Source: Effusibacillus lacus (GTDB taxonomy: Bacteria > Bacillota > Bacilli > Tumebacillales > Effusibacillaceae). From it: DNA of 64,000 nt. Below, one piece after another: positions 28,239 through 37,592 of the stretch (position 1 is the stretch's first letter; each line of letters starts with the position of its first letter). The notes under the pieces are model-generated. The model searched no databases and had not been told where the DNA came from. It saw nothing but the letters and a program-made list of their open reading frames with translations. The position numbers and the translations under genes are program-made. The stretch lies in contig NZ_BDUF01000011.1 in the NCBI RefSeq assembly GCF_002335525.1, forward strand, positions 1 through 64,000, written 5' to 3'.

Positions 28239-28258
28239 ATAAAACGAATAGGTTTTAT
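28239..28258. promoter_or_regulatory. inverted repeat in the leuC / eamA divergent promoter region
   Basis: ATAAAAC-gaatag-GTTTTAT, immediately before a TATAAT (28260-28265) that could be the -10 of the EamA gene. It is a candidate repressor or LysR operator. Confidence 0.4.
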
Positions 28259-28295
28259 CTATAATGTATCGGTGATACCGGGAGGAGAGGGGACT

Positions 28296-29213
28296 ATGGG
28301 AAAATATAAGGCTTGGATTCTGTTGGTGTTCTGCAATCTGTTTTGGGCAGGCAACTATATATTCGGCAAATATGTGATTGCCGAGATGTCTCCCCTTTGG
28401 ATCACTTTCTCACGGTGGGTGCTGTCGTTGGGCATGCTGTTTCCGATTGCACATTTCCTTGAGAAGCCGAATTGGAGGCACGCCGGGAAGGAGTGGCCGA
28501 CGCTGGTTGCCATGGGAATACTGGGGGTAATCGGGTACAATCTGCTTTTGTATTCGGCGCTCGCCTTTACATCACCAACCAACGCAGCCCTTGTCAGTGC
28601 GCTGAATCCAGGTGTGATTGTATTATTTTCCGTATTTCTGCTGCGGGAACGAATCTCCTTGCCTCAGGCGGGCGGGTTTGTGGTGTCTCTGATTGGGGTC
28701 CTCGTAATACTGACAAAAGGAAACCTTGGACAGCTTTTTCATACTGAATACAACCAGGGAGACCTGCTCATGATCGGTGCGGTGATCGTCTGGACTCTCT
28801 ATTCGATTATCGGAAAGCGAATTGCCGGTGTGCCGCCTATTACGGCAACAGCCATTTCGACGTTCTATTCGACACTGATCATGGCCCCGTTTGCCTTTAT
28901 CCAGGGAATTGACACAGGGTCGATCAGCATGGTGGCAGTAACCGGAATTCTGTACATGACGATCTTTCCTTCCGTGGGTTCTTTTGTGTTCTGGAACATG
29001 TCGGTACGGGCGATTGGGGCAAGCCAGGCGGGGATCTTTCTGAATCTGATTCCGGTGTTTACGGCGTTGATCAGTCTGATGCTGGGAGAAACTATCACTG
29101 CATCGCAAGTGTGGGGCGGTCTGCTTGTCTTTGCCGGTGTCTATCTTACGACCGGCATGCTGGAACGGATGTGGGCCAACCGAAGCAATCAACAGCAGAG
29201 GATACCCCGCTAA
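28296..29213 (+). CDS. EamA-family (DMT) transporter
   Basis: A 305-residue inner-membrane protein with ten predicted transmembrane helices and two EamA repeats (first at CNLFWAGNYIFGKYVI, second at MIGAVIVWTLYSIIGKRI). Members export amino acids or other small metabolites; here the leuCD and LysR neighbours make an amino-acid-related role possible, but substrate is unknown. ATG 28296 follows GGAGGAGAGGGG. Confidence 0.88.
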   Translation: MGKYKAWILLVFCNLFWAGNYIFGKYVIAEMSPLWITFSRWVLSLGMLFPIAHFLEKPNWRHAGKEWPTLVAMGILGVIGYNLLLYSALAFTSPTNAALVSALNPGVIVLFSVFLLRERISLPQAGGFVVSLIGVLVILTKGNLGQLFHTEYNQGDLLMIGAVIVWTLYSIIGKRIAGVPPITATAISTFYSTLIMAPFAFIQGIDTGSISMVAVTGILYMTIFPSVGSFVFWNMSVRAIGASQAGIFLNLIPVFTALISLMLGETITASQVWGGLLVFAGVYLTTGMLERMWANRSNQQQRIPR

Positions 29214-29274
29214 GAGCGACCGCGTCCATGCGGTCAACGCGGGATAAAACATCCTATTTTAAGGGGGAACCGGC

Positions 29275-30234
29275 ATGGAATTGCGTCAATTGCAATATGT
29301 GCTCAAAGTGGCGGAGGAAAGGAGTTTCTCCAGAGCGGCCGAAAAGCTGCACATCGCCCAACCCTCTCTTAGCCAGCAAATCCTGAAGTTGGAGCAGCAG
29401 TTGGGGGTAAAGCTGTTTGACCGTACGTCCACTCCGCTCGACTTGACGTTTGCAGGGGAGCGGTTTGTTGCAACTGCAGGCAGAATTCTTGATTTAACAG
29501 ATCAGCTCCGCCGTGAAATGGAGGATGTGGCCAATCTCAAAAAGGGCCGCCTGGTCATCGGCAGTCTCCCGATTACAGGAGCCCATGTGTTGCCTTTGGT
29601 GCTGCCGGTTTTTCAGAAAAAGTTTCCCGGCATCGAAGCGGTGTTGGTGGAAGATACGACAGAGGAACTGGAAACATTGACCGTTAAAGGGAAGACCGAT
29701 ATAACGCTGCTTACTCTGCCATTGGGAGAACCCTCTCTGGTGTATGAACCAATCCTGAAGGAAGAAATTCTGTTGGCGGTTCCTCCCGGACACCCTCTGG
29801 CGAAGAAAACGGCTCGGAAGTCGGGCATGAAGGGGAAGCCCGTACGTGTCAACCTGGCCAGTTTGCGCCGTGAACCCTTCATTCTGTTGAAACAGGGACA
29901 GGGATTTCGGCAAATTGTACTGGATCTCTGCCGGGAAGCCGGCTTTGAGCCGCAGATTGCTTTTGAAAGCTCCAACATTGAAACGGTGCAGTCCCTGGTG
30001 GCGGCAGGAATGGGGATCACACTGGTGCCGGAGATGGTGGCCCGTTCCGGTTGGACCTCGATCAGGCCGATTTACATGCAATTGGCAGAACCTGTTCCTA
30101 CCAGGACTTTGGTTGTGGCCTACCGGGAAGGCAGGTATCTGTCAAAAGCGGCTCTTTCGTTTGTCGAAATGCTGAAGGAAATCATGGTAACAAAGAAGGA
30201 ACGGCATGGGTCGGGAGATGATCGGAATGGATGA
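29275..30234 (+). CDS. LysR-family transcriptional regulator
   Basis: A 319-residue LTTR: winged HTH in residues 1-60 (SFSRAAEKLHIAQPSLSQQILKLEQQLGVKLFDR, key residues A-A-E-K-L and S-x-S-Q-Q-I) and a substrate-binding domain after about residue 90 (LPVFQKKFPGIE..LVED, EILLAVPPGHPLA). It is CynR/CysB-like in layout. It probably regulates the adjacent EamA gene or the DCC gene that it overlaps; the effector is unknown. Confidence 0.92.
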   Translation: MELRQLQYVLKVAEERSFSRAAEKLHIAQPSLSQQILKLEQQLGVKLFDRTSTPLDLTFAGERFVATAGRILDLTDQLRREMEDVANLKKGRLVIGSLPITGAHVLPLVLPVFQKKFPGIEAVLVEDTTEELETLTVKGKTDITLLTLPLGEPSLVYEPILKEEILLAVPPGHPLAKKTARKSGMKGKPVRVNLASLRREPFILLKQGQGFRQIVLDLCREAGFEPQIAFESSNIETVQSLVAAGMGITLVPEMVARSGWTSIRPIYMQLAEPVPTRTLVVAYREGRYLSKAALSFVEMLKEIMVTKKERHGSGDDRNG

Positions 30235-30568
30235 TCGGATTCACGTGATCTATGACGGAGATTGCAATCTTTGCAAGGGGAGTGTCCAGTGGCTAAGGAG
30301 CAAGGACCGGACAGGGCTTTTGGCATTCACCCCGCTGCAGGATCCGGAAGTGCTGATTCGTTATGACATACCTTATCAGGAAGCAATGACGGAGATGCAA
30401 GTGATTATAGAAGGGCAGCGGTACAAAGGAGCGGAAGGCGTTCTGTATGTACTTGCCCATTTGCCGGGTTACAGGTGGATGGGAATAGGGTTAAAATCCG
30501 GACTGTTCATGAGGATAGCCAAATTTTTCTACAAACAGATTTCCAAGCGGCGTCGGATGTTTAATTAA
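30227..30568 (+). CDS. DCC-family thiol oxidoreductase-like protein
   Basis: A 113-residue protein with the DCC motif DGDCNLC near the N-terminus (the DxxCxxC core that names the family) and PLQD, VLYVLAHLPGYRW further on. Members are thioredoxin-fold-like with unknown substrates. ATG 30227 (GGGAG, 9 nt) overlaps the last 8 nt of the LysR gene, so it is translationally coupled to it. The stop overlaps the end of the convergent membrane gene. Confidence 0.85.
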   Translation: MDDRIHVIYDGDCNLCKGSVQWLRSKDRTGLLAFTPLQDPEVLIRYDIPYQEAMTEMQVIIEGQRYKGAEGVLYVLAHLPGYRWMGIGLKSGLFMRIAKFFYKQISKRRRMFN

Positions 30569-30990
30569 AACGGTTTGGTCATCATTAGGGTGCCGATGGA
30601 CATCAGCAAGATGAACACAATGATGATGGCACACCAATTGGAGATGCGGAGTTTCCGCAGTTCCTCGCGGGCGTGGATCTTCTTGCTGGCGGCCACTTCT
30701 TCCATGCCTTTCAGGGCCACTTGCTTGATAATCCAGAAAATCACCATGTAGATCAGCATGGAGACCAGCAGCCACATTTGGAACAGCAGCCGGTAGTTGG
30801 CCAGAATCATGGCGCCGCCTGTAAGCCAGAGGGTCCGGTTGGCAGCCGAATCCATTTTTTTATACTTAACCAGAAAGTCCTGGACTTGCGCTACGTTCTT
30901 CAGCCGTGGAATCATGAACAGCAGCAGCAGTTTGAAAGCTACAGCCAGCAAATGCAAAGCCAGTGTAACGTAAAATACGGCAGTGGTCAT
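30565..30990 (-). CDS. four-helix integral membrane protein, unknown
   Basis: A 141-residue protein starting at ATG 30990 behind GGAAGGAGG. It has about four transmembrane segments (FYVTLALHLLAVAFKLLLLF, LWLTGGAMILANYRLLF, LLVSMLIYMVIFWII, WCAIIIVFILLMSIG) with a conserved-looking Lys/Arg-rich loop. It has a DUF2269-like layout, without decisive motifs. Confidence 0.65.
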   Translation of the reverse strand: MTTAVFYVTLALHLLAVAFKLLLLFMIPRLKNVAQVQDFLVKYKKMDSAANRTLWLTGGAMILANYRLLFQMWLLVSMLIYMVIFWIIKQVALKGMEEVAASKKIHAREELRKLRISNWCAIIIVFILLMSIGTLMMTKPF

Positions 30991-31195
30991 CGAGGCTCCT
31001 CCTTCCTGAAGTCCGGATACAATCAGTTGCGTTGGCGAAAACCTCTGATCGATTTTTATTCTATCAGATTCGGGGCATCCCTTCCTACCCGATATAGTTG
31101 GAAAATTGGAACTTTGAGCAATAAGCGCAGTTTCACTATTCAAGCGTTGGATGAAACTGTAAAATGAGTAATATTCAGCAAGGGAGGGGTTTGGG

Positions 31196-32440
31196 ATGAA
31201 CCGGATTAGAGCTTTCGTCCATCAGTATGATACGGCCATTTGGGTGCGTGTGTTTGGTACCATCCTGACAACGGTGGCCGGATTTATGTTGCGGCCTTTC
31301 CTCGTGCTGTACCTGTATGACAAGTTGGGCGGTTCGGTAATGATGCCCATGGTCATTCTCGGACTCCAGTTCTCAAGCGGGGTATTCATGAACATCTGGG
31401 GCGGATCGCTTGCAGACCGGTACGGGCGAAAACCGGTCATGATGATCGCCTTGATTGTCGAGATGATCTCCATGACGGGCTTTGTCTTTGCCGATTCCCT
31501 TTGGGAGTTTGCCGTGTTGGCGATTCTGAACGGGATGGGTATGGCTATGTTCTTCCCGGCGGCCAATGCCCAGGTGGCGGATGTCGTACCCGAAGAAAAG
31601 CGGGCGGAGGTCTTTGCGCTCTTGCATACCGCTTTGAACGTGGGAGCTGCGGCAGGACCGCTCCTCGGGCTGGCGGTGTTCACAAAGAATCCGCAGCTTG
31701 TCTTTGCCTTATCGGCATGTGCTTTCTTGATCTACACGGTTCTGGTTTGGTGGAAAGTGCCTGAAACTCTGCCATCGGAAATCAAGGCCAATACGATTCG
31801 CAGCAAAGCGCCAAAGCTTGGATTCCGGGAACACAAAAATCTGTACTTGATGACGTTCTTTGCCCTTCCGGTAGGAATGTTATATACCCAGGTGGAGTCC
31901 ACGTTTCCTTTGCATCTCAAAGATCACTACGATAATTATCTGTCAGTGTTCACCTGGCTGATGACTATAAACGGAACGACTGTGATTCTGCTGCAGATGT
32001 GGATCGCAAGGCAAACGGAGCATTTTGCCCGGCACAAGGTCATTCTGGCATCGTATTTCCTGTTTGCCTTAGTGGCGATTGGATACGGGGTGGCTCCTGC
32101 TTTTGTCCTGCTTGTCTTGGTGGAATTGCTGTTTACCCTTGGTGAAATGATGAACGGGCCTCATATTCAGAAGGCTGTGTCCTTGATAGCTCCTCCGGAC
32201 ATGCGGGGAAGGTATTTTTCAATTTTCACACTGAGTTGGCAACTGTCCAAGGCTGTGGGACCGGTCCTAAGCGGTTTTGTGTTCGAATACCTGGGAGGTC
32301 TTGTGCTGTTTGGCATATTGGCTGTTTGGCTGGCCCTGGCAGGTATTGCCCAGTACAGGCTCATTTACAGGCTGCAGTCAAAAACGGGTGAAGCGGCAAA
32401 CGCTGCTCAGGTGGTTCCGGATGCAGCCGTGGCAGACTAA
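31196..32440 (+). CDS. MFS transporter
   Basis: A 414-residue major-facilitator protein with twelve predicted helices. The loop 2-3 signature is GGSLADRYGRKPVMM, and FFPAANAQVADVVPEEKRAEVFALLHTALNVG follows (motif C-like region with small residues). Related to drug/metabolite exporters of the MFS. Substrate unknown. Start ATG 31196 follows GGGAGGGG. Confidence 0.92.
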   Translation: MNRIRAFVHQYDTAIWVRVFGTILTTVAGFMLRPFLVLYLYDKLGGSVMMPMVILGLQFSSGVFMNIWGGSLADRYGRKPVMMIALIVEMISMTGFVFADSLWEFAVLAILNGMGMAMFFPAANAQVADVVPEEKRAEVFALLHTALNVGAAAGPLLGLAVFTKNPQLVFALSACAFLIYTVLVWWKVPETLPSEIKANTIRSKAPKLGFREHKNLYLMTFFALPVGMLYTQVESTFPLHLKDHYDNYLSVFTWLMTINGTTVILLQMWIARQTEHFARHKVILASYFLFALVAIGYGVAPAFVLLVLVELLFTLGEMMNGPHIQKAVSLIAPPDMRGRYFSIFTLSWQLSKAVGPVLSGFVFEYLGGLVLFGILAVWLALAGIAQYRLIYRLQSKTGEAANAAQVVPDAAVAD

Positions 32441-32525
32441 AATGGGCGGATATGCCAGGGGCAGGACAAAAGCCCCCATCATACCCTGAAAACGTGAAAA
32501 CAAACCGCGAACAGGGAGGAACAAC

Positions 32526-32921
32526 ATGTATTACATGGGCGATTGGATGGATGTATACAGACAGATGACGTATCCGGAATACCCGGGATATGGGTATCCC
32601 GGGATGGCACCTGTGCCGATGGCTCCCACACAGCCAATGGGTATGGAAATGCCTTATGGCGGCCAGATTTATGGACCCGGGTCCCCGCTGGCCCGCCAAG
32701 TGCTTGCGGTAGTTAGACCGCTTGTCCGGTACTTTCCGTATGAAATCCAAGTGGAAGGCGCAACCGTGCCGCATGCGATTTTGGAAATTGCGGCAATCTC
32801 CTACCTGATGGGAAGGTTTGGATTGCCTTTCGCGCAGGCGCGGCGGATTGTCGAGTCCTGGGAAGTCAATGAGATGTTCCCGGGTGCTGCAAGAATCTCG
32901 CAGGGAGAAGAACATGCCTGA
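32526..32921 (+). CDS. hypothetical protein with Pro/Tyr/Met-rich head
   Basis: A 131-residue protein. The first 50 residues are a low-complexity PGYGYPGMAPVPM-type segment, like that of small spore-surface proteins, and the second half is a predicted helical domain (LARQVLAVVRPLVRYFPYEIQ, AILEIAAISYLMGRF). Good ribosome binding site (GGGAGGAACAACATG). Function unknown; a spore role is only an analogy from composition. Confidence 0.65.
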   Translation: MYYMGDWMDVYRQMTYPEYPGYGYPGMAPVPMAPTQPMGMEMPYGGQIYGPGSPLARQVLAVVRPLVRYFPYEIQVEGATVPHAILEIAAISYLMGRFGLPFAQARRIVESWEVNEMFPGAARISQGEEHA

Positions 32922-32935
32922 TAGAAATGCTAAAA

Positions 32936-32967
32936 AAGACCGTTAAGCCGATTCCGGCTTAACGGTC
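32936..32967 (-). terminator. terminator of infC-rpmI-rplT
   Basis: GACCGTTAAGCCG-gaat-CGGCTTAACGGTC followed by TTTTTT on the minus strand. Confidence 0.9.
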
Positions 32968-32986
32968 AAAGCATTTTTAACACACA

Positions 32987-33337
32987 TCAGTTAGCTTTTG
33001 CTTTTTCGCAGATGGATGCAAATGCATCTTTGTCATTGACAGCCAGGTCAGCCAGCATCTTGCGGTTCACTTCGATGCCTGCTTTCTTGAGGCCGTTGAT
33101 CAGCTTGCTGTAGGACAGTCCGTTTACGCGAGCTTGAGCGTTGATCCGGGTAATCCACAGCTTCCGGAAGTCGCGCTTGCGCTGACGACGGTCACGGAAT
33201 GCGTAAAGCAAGGACTTCATGACTTGGGCATTCGCAGTCTTAAACAGTCTGTGTTTGGAACCACGGTACCCACGTGCAAGTTTCAGGATTTTTTTATGAC
33301 GACGGCGTGTAACCGTACCACCTTTAACGCGCGGCAT
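32987..33337 (-). CDS. rplT: 50S ribosomal protein L20
   Basis: A 116-residue L20 ([42 protein letters not shown]). It binds 23S rRNA during early 50S assembly. In Bacillota L20 also represses its own operon by binding the infC leader; the attenuator upstream (34111) fits this. Confidence 0.98.
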   Translation of the reverse strand: MPRVKGGTVTRRRHKKILKLARGYRGSKHRLFKTANAQVMKSLLYAFRDRRQRKRDFRKLWITRINAQARVNGLSYSKLINGLKKAGIEVNRKMLADLAVNDKDAFASICEKAKAN

Positions 33338-33358
33338 GATGTTTCAACTCCTTCAGAC

Positions 33359-33556
33359 TTAGATATAGGTTACGAGTTGTGCAATGCGCTTCTGGTCGCC
33401 CTTGGATACGAGAGCGGCTTTTTTCAGTTGACGCTTTTGCTTCTCGGATTTGTTCGAGAACAGGTGGCTGGTGTAAGCGTGGGAACGCTTCAGTTTGCCG
33501 GAACCTGTACGCTTGAAACGCTTTGCGGCGGAACGCTTGGTTTTCATTTTCGGCAT
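33359..33556 (-). CDS. rpmI: 50S ribosomal protein L35
   Basis: A 65-residue L35 ([24 protein letters not shown]). The open frame extends upstream by nine codons, but the family start and the ATG at 33556 agree. It lies between infC and rplT. Confidence 0.97.
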   Translation of the reverse strand: MPKMKTKRSAAKRFKRTGSGKLKRSHAYTSHLFSNKSEKQKRQLKKAALVSKGDQKRIAQLVTYI

Positions 33557-33563
33557 CGCTATT

Positions 33564-34082
33564 TCATCCCTTTCTTGGAGCAAGAATCATAATCATCTGA
33601 CGCCCATCCATGTTCGGAGAACGTTCCACAGTAGCCAATTCGCTCGTCTGCTCGATCATGCGATCAAGGACTTTCTTTCCGATTTCCGTGTGCGTGATTT
33701 GACGGCCGCGGAACCGGACGGAGACTTTCACTTTGTCGCCATTTTGGAGAAACTTGACTGCATTGCGGAGCTTGGTCTGGAAATCGTGCTCGTCAATGGT
33801 TGGTGACAGTCGGATCTCCTTAATGTTGATCACTTGCTGATTCTTGCGAGCCTCTTTTTCTTTCTTCTGTTGTTCGAATTTGAATTTCCCGTAGTCCATG
33901 ATCTTGCATACGGGGGGCTTTGCGGTCGGTGCAACGTTGACAAGATCCAGTTCACGCTCTGCAGCCAGATCCAATGCTTTGTTCAGAGGCATGATGCCAA
34001 GCTGTTCGCCTTTCTCGTCGATCAATCGCACTTCCCGTGCACGAATCTCTTCATTGATCTGAACTTCGTGATCGCGACTAAT
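33564..34082 (-). CDS. infC: translation initiation factor IF-3, AUU start
   Basis: A 172-residue IF-3: N-domain [11 protein letters not shown], linker [22 protein letters not shown]-domain [12 protein letters not shown]. The first in-frame ATG/GTG is inside the N-domain. The conserved N-terminus [18 protein letters not shown] starts at an ATT codon at 34082 behind a near-perfect GGAGGTGA. A rare AUU start is a known device by which IF-3 represses its own translation. Confidence 0.95.
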   Translation of the reverse strand: MSRDHEVQINEEIRAREVRLIDEKGEQLGIMPLNKALDLAAERELDLVNVAPTAKPPVCKIMDYGKFKFEQQKKEKEARKNQQVINIKEIRLSPTIDEHDFQTKLRNAVKFLQNGDKVKVSVRFRGRQITHTEIGKKVLDRMIEQTSELATVERSPNMDGRQMIMILAPRKG

Positions 34083-34220
34083 AGTGAGTCACCTCCAAAT
34101 AAAATAAGAAAGCGGGCGCATAATGCGCCCGCCATGAATACGAAAACAGACCGTATCACAGATGAACCTGATCGCAACCGGCAAGCAGGTGAGAAGCGAG
34201 CGCTTCTGCTTAGACTCTAA
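34083..34220 (-). promoter_or_regulatory. infC leader with attenuator (L20-leader type)
   Basis: Between the promoter at 34222-34251 and the infC start there is a leader with a perfect hairpin, GCGGGCGCAT / ATGCGCCCGC (34112-34132), then TTTCTTATTTT, i.e. a terminator within the leader. An additional AGAAGCG/CGCTTCT stem lies upstream. L20-controlled premature termination is known for this operon in Bacillus. Confidence 0.7.
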
Positions 34221-34221
34221 T

Positions 34222-34251
34222 AGAATAAAGGAATCTTTATAGGTTTGTCAA
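34222..34251 (-). promoter_or_regulatory. promoter of infC-rpmI-rplT
   Basis: TTGACA, 18-bp spacer, TATTCT, directly downstream of rpsR. Confidence 0.75.
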
Positions 34252-34256
34252 GAAGT

Positions 34257-34493
34257 TTAGCCTTCAACCGTGTAAGGCAGCAATGCGATCACACGGGCAT
34301 TCTTGATTGCACGGGTGACTTGACGCTGATGATGCGCGCAGTTGCCGGAGATACGGCGCGGAAGAATCTTGCCGCGCTCCGTAATGAAACGGCTCAGACG
34401 GTTGGTGTCTTTGTAATCCACATGTTCGATCTTGTCCACACAAAGTTTGCAAACTTTGCGGCGCTTGCCGCGTTTTTTCTTAAAATCGTTCAT
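34257..34493 (-). CDS. rpsR: 30S ribosomal protein S18
   Basis: A 78-residue S18 ([42 protein letters not shown]). It pairs with S6 on the 30S platform. Four cysteines including CKLC suggest the zinc-binding form. Normally ssb lies between rpsF and rpsR; here the genes are separated by only 25 bp. Confidence 0.98.
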   Translation of the reverse strand: MNDFKKKRGKRRKVCKLCVDKIEHVDYKDTNRLSRFITERGKILPRRISGNCAHHQRQVTRAIKNARVIALLPYTVEG

Positions 34494-34518
34494 TTTACTT
34501 ATCTCCTTCCTCGTAGAA

Positions 34519-34806
34519 TTAAGCGTTCGCTACAGTCGTCAGAATTCGAATCACTTCGTCGCTGATGCGAAGAACGCGCTCGAGTTCCTGCGGAACCGTA
34601 GGCTCTGCATTGTAGTTCAACTGCACATAGTAGCCTTGCTTGAAGCCTTCGATTTCGTAAGCAAGACGACGCTGACCCAGTTCGGTCACTTTTTCCAGTT
34701 GACCGCCGTTGTCAGTGATGATATTGTTGAACTTCTCCACGAGGGCTTTGCGAGCTTCTTCTTCCAGATCCGGTTGAAGAATGTACATAGTTTCGTATGC
34801 ACGCAT
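34519..34806 (-). CDS. rpsF: 30S ribosomal protein S6
   Basis: A 95-residue S6 ([45 protein letters not shown]). The frame is open further upstream, but ATG 34806 with AAAGGAGGAAG is the family start. First gene of the rpsF-rpsR transcript. Confidence 0.98.
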   Translation of the reverse strand: MRAYETMYILQPDLEEEARKALVEKFNNIITDNGGQLEKVTELGQRRLAYEIEGFKQGYYVQLNYNAEPTVPQELERVLRISDEVIRILTTVANA

Positions 34807-34914
34807 TTGAACTTCCTCCTTTTCCTTATGGCCTATGACCCTCACCTTGATACACCCCGAAAAAAACAAGGGGTCTAAAGGAGTATTTGAATGGGTGAGA
34901 GTAAGGAATAACAC
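34807..34914 (-). promoter_or_regulatory. rpsF leader, possible S6:S18 binding element
   Basis: The transcript leader of about 108 nt contains CCTTG ... CAAGG and CCCC/GGGG pairings around a TTTTTTTCGGGG segment, compatible with the S6:S18 autoregulatory hairpin known in many bacteria. The match is structural only. Confidence 0.4.
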
Positions 34915-34922
34915 AGAAATTC

Positions 34923-34951
34923 ATTATACGGGAAGCTGGCTGAAAAATCAA
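34923..34951 (-). promoter_or_regulatory. promoter of rpsF-rpsR
   Basis: TTGATT, 17-bp spacer, TATAAT on the minus strand. Confidence 0.75.
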
Positions 34952-35090
34952 CAGTTTGCGGTGACCTTCTTATCATTTACTTGTTTTTCCTCGTATAGTA
35001 AGTTAATGTCAACTGGAATATATTTTTAAAAATTTTGGGAAAGTGCCGTAGACTGTCTGATCTTGAAACTTTGGGGAGGGGGGATTCGGA

Positions 35091-36854
35091 ATGTTTAAAA
35101 AATTCGGGTTGCAGACGAAATTGTTTGCCATTCTTGGCATACCGCTTTTAGTGTTTATCGTAGCAACTGCATTTTCCATTCAAAAGCTAAACACTGTTAC
35201 GGAAGAATTACAGGAGTCATTATATGCGGAAACTTACAAGTCTTCCAAGAGTGTTCTCAACGCCGACAGAGATATGTACCAGGCGCTTGTTGCCTTGCAC
35301 ACGTTGTTATTCACAGAATCAACAAATCAAAACTATCAGGAATTGTTAAAATCTTACAAAAACAACATTAAGCAAACCAGAGAGAGAGTAGAAACGGCAA
35401 AAGCAATATTTGAGAAGGATCGCATCCGATTTGCGGAACTCAAACACCCGGAAACGAAAAGTAACGTTTTCGAGAATTTTGACCTGTTTTATATAAATTT
35501 CAATGATTGGGAAAATGCCTCCAACTCGCTGATAGATGCAATGGCAAACGTCCCTGTCGAAGAGAGGGCCGCTTTGATCTATGAAATAATCTCATTGAAC
35601 GACAAATTTGACGTTGCCAGAGACAGTTTAAATCAAATCGAGGAAATTGCAGAAGTTTATGCCGAAAATAAAATGTCCGAAATCAAAAACAGCAATCAAA
35701 CTTCACAAACTTTTACGATTGGTACAGTCGTGATTGCACTTGTTCTGATTCTGCTGATTGGCGGCTGGCTGATTCGAAATATTACGTCCTCTGTCAACAG
35801 AGTCATGGAGGCGGCAAATCGTGTTGCTGACGGAGATCTTCGGATAGAAAGACTGGAGATGAAATCAAATGATGAGATCGGACAATTGGCTGTTGCTGTG
35901 AATACGATGGTTGGCAATCTGCGAAATCTGATCAATAACGTTAGGAATACAGCAGCTCACGTAGCTGTTTCTTCCGAAGAATTAACCGCAAGTGCGGCAG
36001 AAAGTTCAAAAGCGGCTGAACAGATCGCAACCGCTACCCAACAAGTAGCGGCAGGAGCTGAAGAACAGCTGAAAAGTGTCAATGAAGCAGCAGCCGCCGT
36101 AAATCAACTGTCAGACAGCATCAACCAAATTGCCGCAAACAGTGAAGCAGTGTCCGCCTTGGCCGAAGATGCGTCTCATACATCCAAAGAGGGCGTCAAT
36201 GCCGTTAATGAAGTTCTAAACCAAATGAATGAAATCAACGTTACCGTGCAAGAGACAGCGTCGATCATCAAAACTCTGGGCAATCGATCAAAAGAAATTG
36301 GTGATATTGTTTCGTTGATCACCGATATCGCAAACCAAACAAACCTGCTTGCACTCAACGCAGCGATTGAAGCGGCCCGTGCCGGAGAAATGGGTCGTGG
36401 ATTTGCGGTTGTGGCAGATGAGGTTCGCAAGCTTGCGGAACAATCCGCCAAATCGGCACAACAGATTTCGGGTTTGATCGGAGAAATTCAGAAAGAGACC
36501 GATCAAGCAGTAGTATCCATGCAGCAAGGGACTGAAAAGGTTAGCATTGGCTTGCAGAAATCCAAACATGTAAGCGAGGCATTCTATTCAATTGAACAAG
36601 CGGTCTCCAATGTAACCAATAAAGTGCAAGAAGTATCGGCCGCAGTGCAGCAAGCGGCAGCGGGAAGTCAGCAGATTATAGGTTCCGTTGAGACAGTCAG
36701 GAAGACAGCCGAAGAAGGAGCAAGCGCGAGCGAACAAACATCCGGAGCGAGCCAGGAACAACTTGCAGCGATGGAAGAAGTTGCAGCTTCCGCTCAATCA
36801 TTATCCCGACTGGCGGAAGATATGCAAAAGGCGTTGGCAAAGTTTAATGTATAA
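35091..36854 (+). CDS. methyl-accepting chemotaxis protein
   Basis: A 587-residue transmembrane chemoreceptor. TM1 is at about 11-30, an extracellular four-helix-bundle sensor (about 35-200) follows, then TM2 at about 207-228 ([21 protein letters not shown]), HAMP ([18 protein letters not shown]) and a long cytoplasmic coiled coil with the hairpin tip [48 protein letters not shown] (CheA/CheW contact, split here). Ligand unknown. The gene is monocistronic with a good GGGGAGGGGGG site, and a bidirectional terminator lies after it. Confidence 0.96.
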   Translation: MFKKFGLQTKLFAILGIPLLVFIVATAFSIQKLNTVTEELQESLYAETYKSSKSVLNADRDMYQALVALHTLLFTESTNQNYQELLKSYKNNIKQTRERVETAKAIFEKDRIRFAELKHPETKSNVFENFDLFYINFNDWENASNSLIDAMANVPVEERAALIYEIISLNDKFDVARDSLNQIEEIAEVYAENKMSEIKNSNQTSQTFTIGTVVIALVLILLIGGWLIRNITSSVNRVMEAANRVADGDLRIERLEMKSNDEIGQLAVAVNTMVGNLRNLINNVRNTAAHVAVSSEELTASAAESSKAAEQIATATQQVAAGAEEQLKSVNEAAAAVNQLSDSINQIAANSEAVSALAEDASHTSKEGVNAVNEVLNQMNEINVTVQETASIIKTLGNRSKEIGDIVSLITDIANQTNLLALNAAIEAARAGEMGRGFAVVADEVRKLAEQSAKSAQQISGLIGEIQKETDQAVVSMQQGTEKVSIGLQKSKHVSEAFYSIEQAVSNVTNKVQEVSAAVQQAAAGSQQIIGSVETVRKTAEEGASASEQTSGASQEQLAAMEEVAASAQSLSRLAEDMQKALAKFNV

Positions 36855-36871
36855 TCCGTATTGAAAAATCA

Positions 36872-36897
36872 AACCCCGGTCGAATTTGACCGGGGTT
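36872..36897. terminator. bidirectional terminator between MCP and bioY
   Basis: AACCCCGGTC-gaattt-GACCGGGGTT hairpin; T-rich tails on both strands. Confidence 0.75.
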
Positions 36898-36910
36898 CTG
36901 CTGTCCAAAC

Positions 36911-37483
36911 TTACCGCACAAGAGTTTGCCCGGTAATTCTTTCGGTGGGGTAGACCCGCCATACGGCCAGCGCCACGACGGTGCAGACAGCAGCCTTTAG
37001 GATGTCCCCCGGCATATACACCAGGAAGCCCGAATAGATGGCTTTGGAGAACGACCAATTTAGCTTGTAAGCCAGCCAGGAAAGTCCGATCGGATAGAGA
37101 AAAAGAGAACCGAACAGGAAATTCGCTGCCAAGAGCTTAATGAATGCGAGTTTGTCGCGAACCATTCCGGATGCGAAGCAGCCAAGCAGGAGTGCTGCAA
37201 AAGGTTGCATGAGGATAAATCCTCCCGACGGCCCCAGGAGGAGGGCGATACCGCCATTCCCGCCAAAGACAGGGAGTCCTGCAAATGCCAGAGCCACTAC
37301 AATTGCGACTGCCAGAAAGCCGTACCGGGCTCCCAGGATGCTGCCGGCCAGCATCACACCGAAGTTGCTGAGGGAAATCGGGACGGGCGAGATGGGGAGA
37401 TAAAGCTTCCCATAAGTAAGTGCCATGTAGATGGCGGCGAACAGGGCGCTGAACACCAGTCCGCGGGTTGTCCATTTGTTCAT
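36911..37483 (-). CDS. bioY: BioY biotin transporter (ECF S component)
   Basis: A 190-residue six-helix S protein. Family features are AALFAAIYMALTYGKLYLPISPVPIS, ARYGFLAVAIVVALAFAGLPVFGGNGG (substrate loop) and PFAALLLGCF. It binds biotin in the membrane and works with an ECF module (A1, A2 and T), encoded divergently from 37593. A BirA-type operator lies between them, so both transcripts are probably repressed when biotin is plentiful. Confidence 0.93.
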   Translation of the reverse strand: MNKWTTRGLVFSALFAAIYMALTYGKLYLPISPVPISLSNFGVMLAGSILGARYGFLAVAIVVALAFAGLPVFGGNGGIALLLGPSGGFILMQPFAALLLGCFASGMVRDKLAFIKLLAANFLFGSLFLYPIGLSWLAYKLNWSFSKAIYSGFLVYMPGDILKAAVCTVVALAVWRVYPTERITGQTLVR

Positions 37484-37503
37484 TTTTACTCTTGCCCCCT
37501 TGA

Positions 37504-37535
37504 TTGTTAACCATTACTATTTAGGTAGTTAACTA
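37504..37535. promoter_or_regulatory. BirA-type biotin operator
   Basis: TTGTTAACC-N14-AGTTAACTA is close to the Bacillota BirA box (TTGTTAACC-N14/15-GGTTAACAA). It lies between the divergent bioY and ecfA1 starts and can control both. Confidence 0.8.
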
Positions 37536-37592
37536 TTTCCATCTGGATCATACCATGCGTGACCATTAATTGTGAAGAGAGGAATTTTTGTA

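Noticed and set aside
28143-28260. T-box leader upstream of leuC
   Set aside because: No AGGGTGGNACCGCG-type T-box sequence or specifier loop can be seen.
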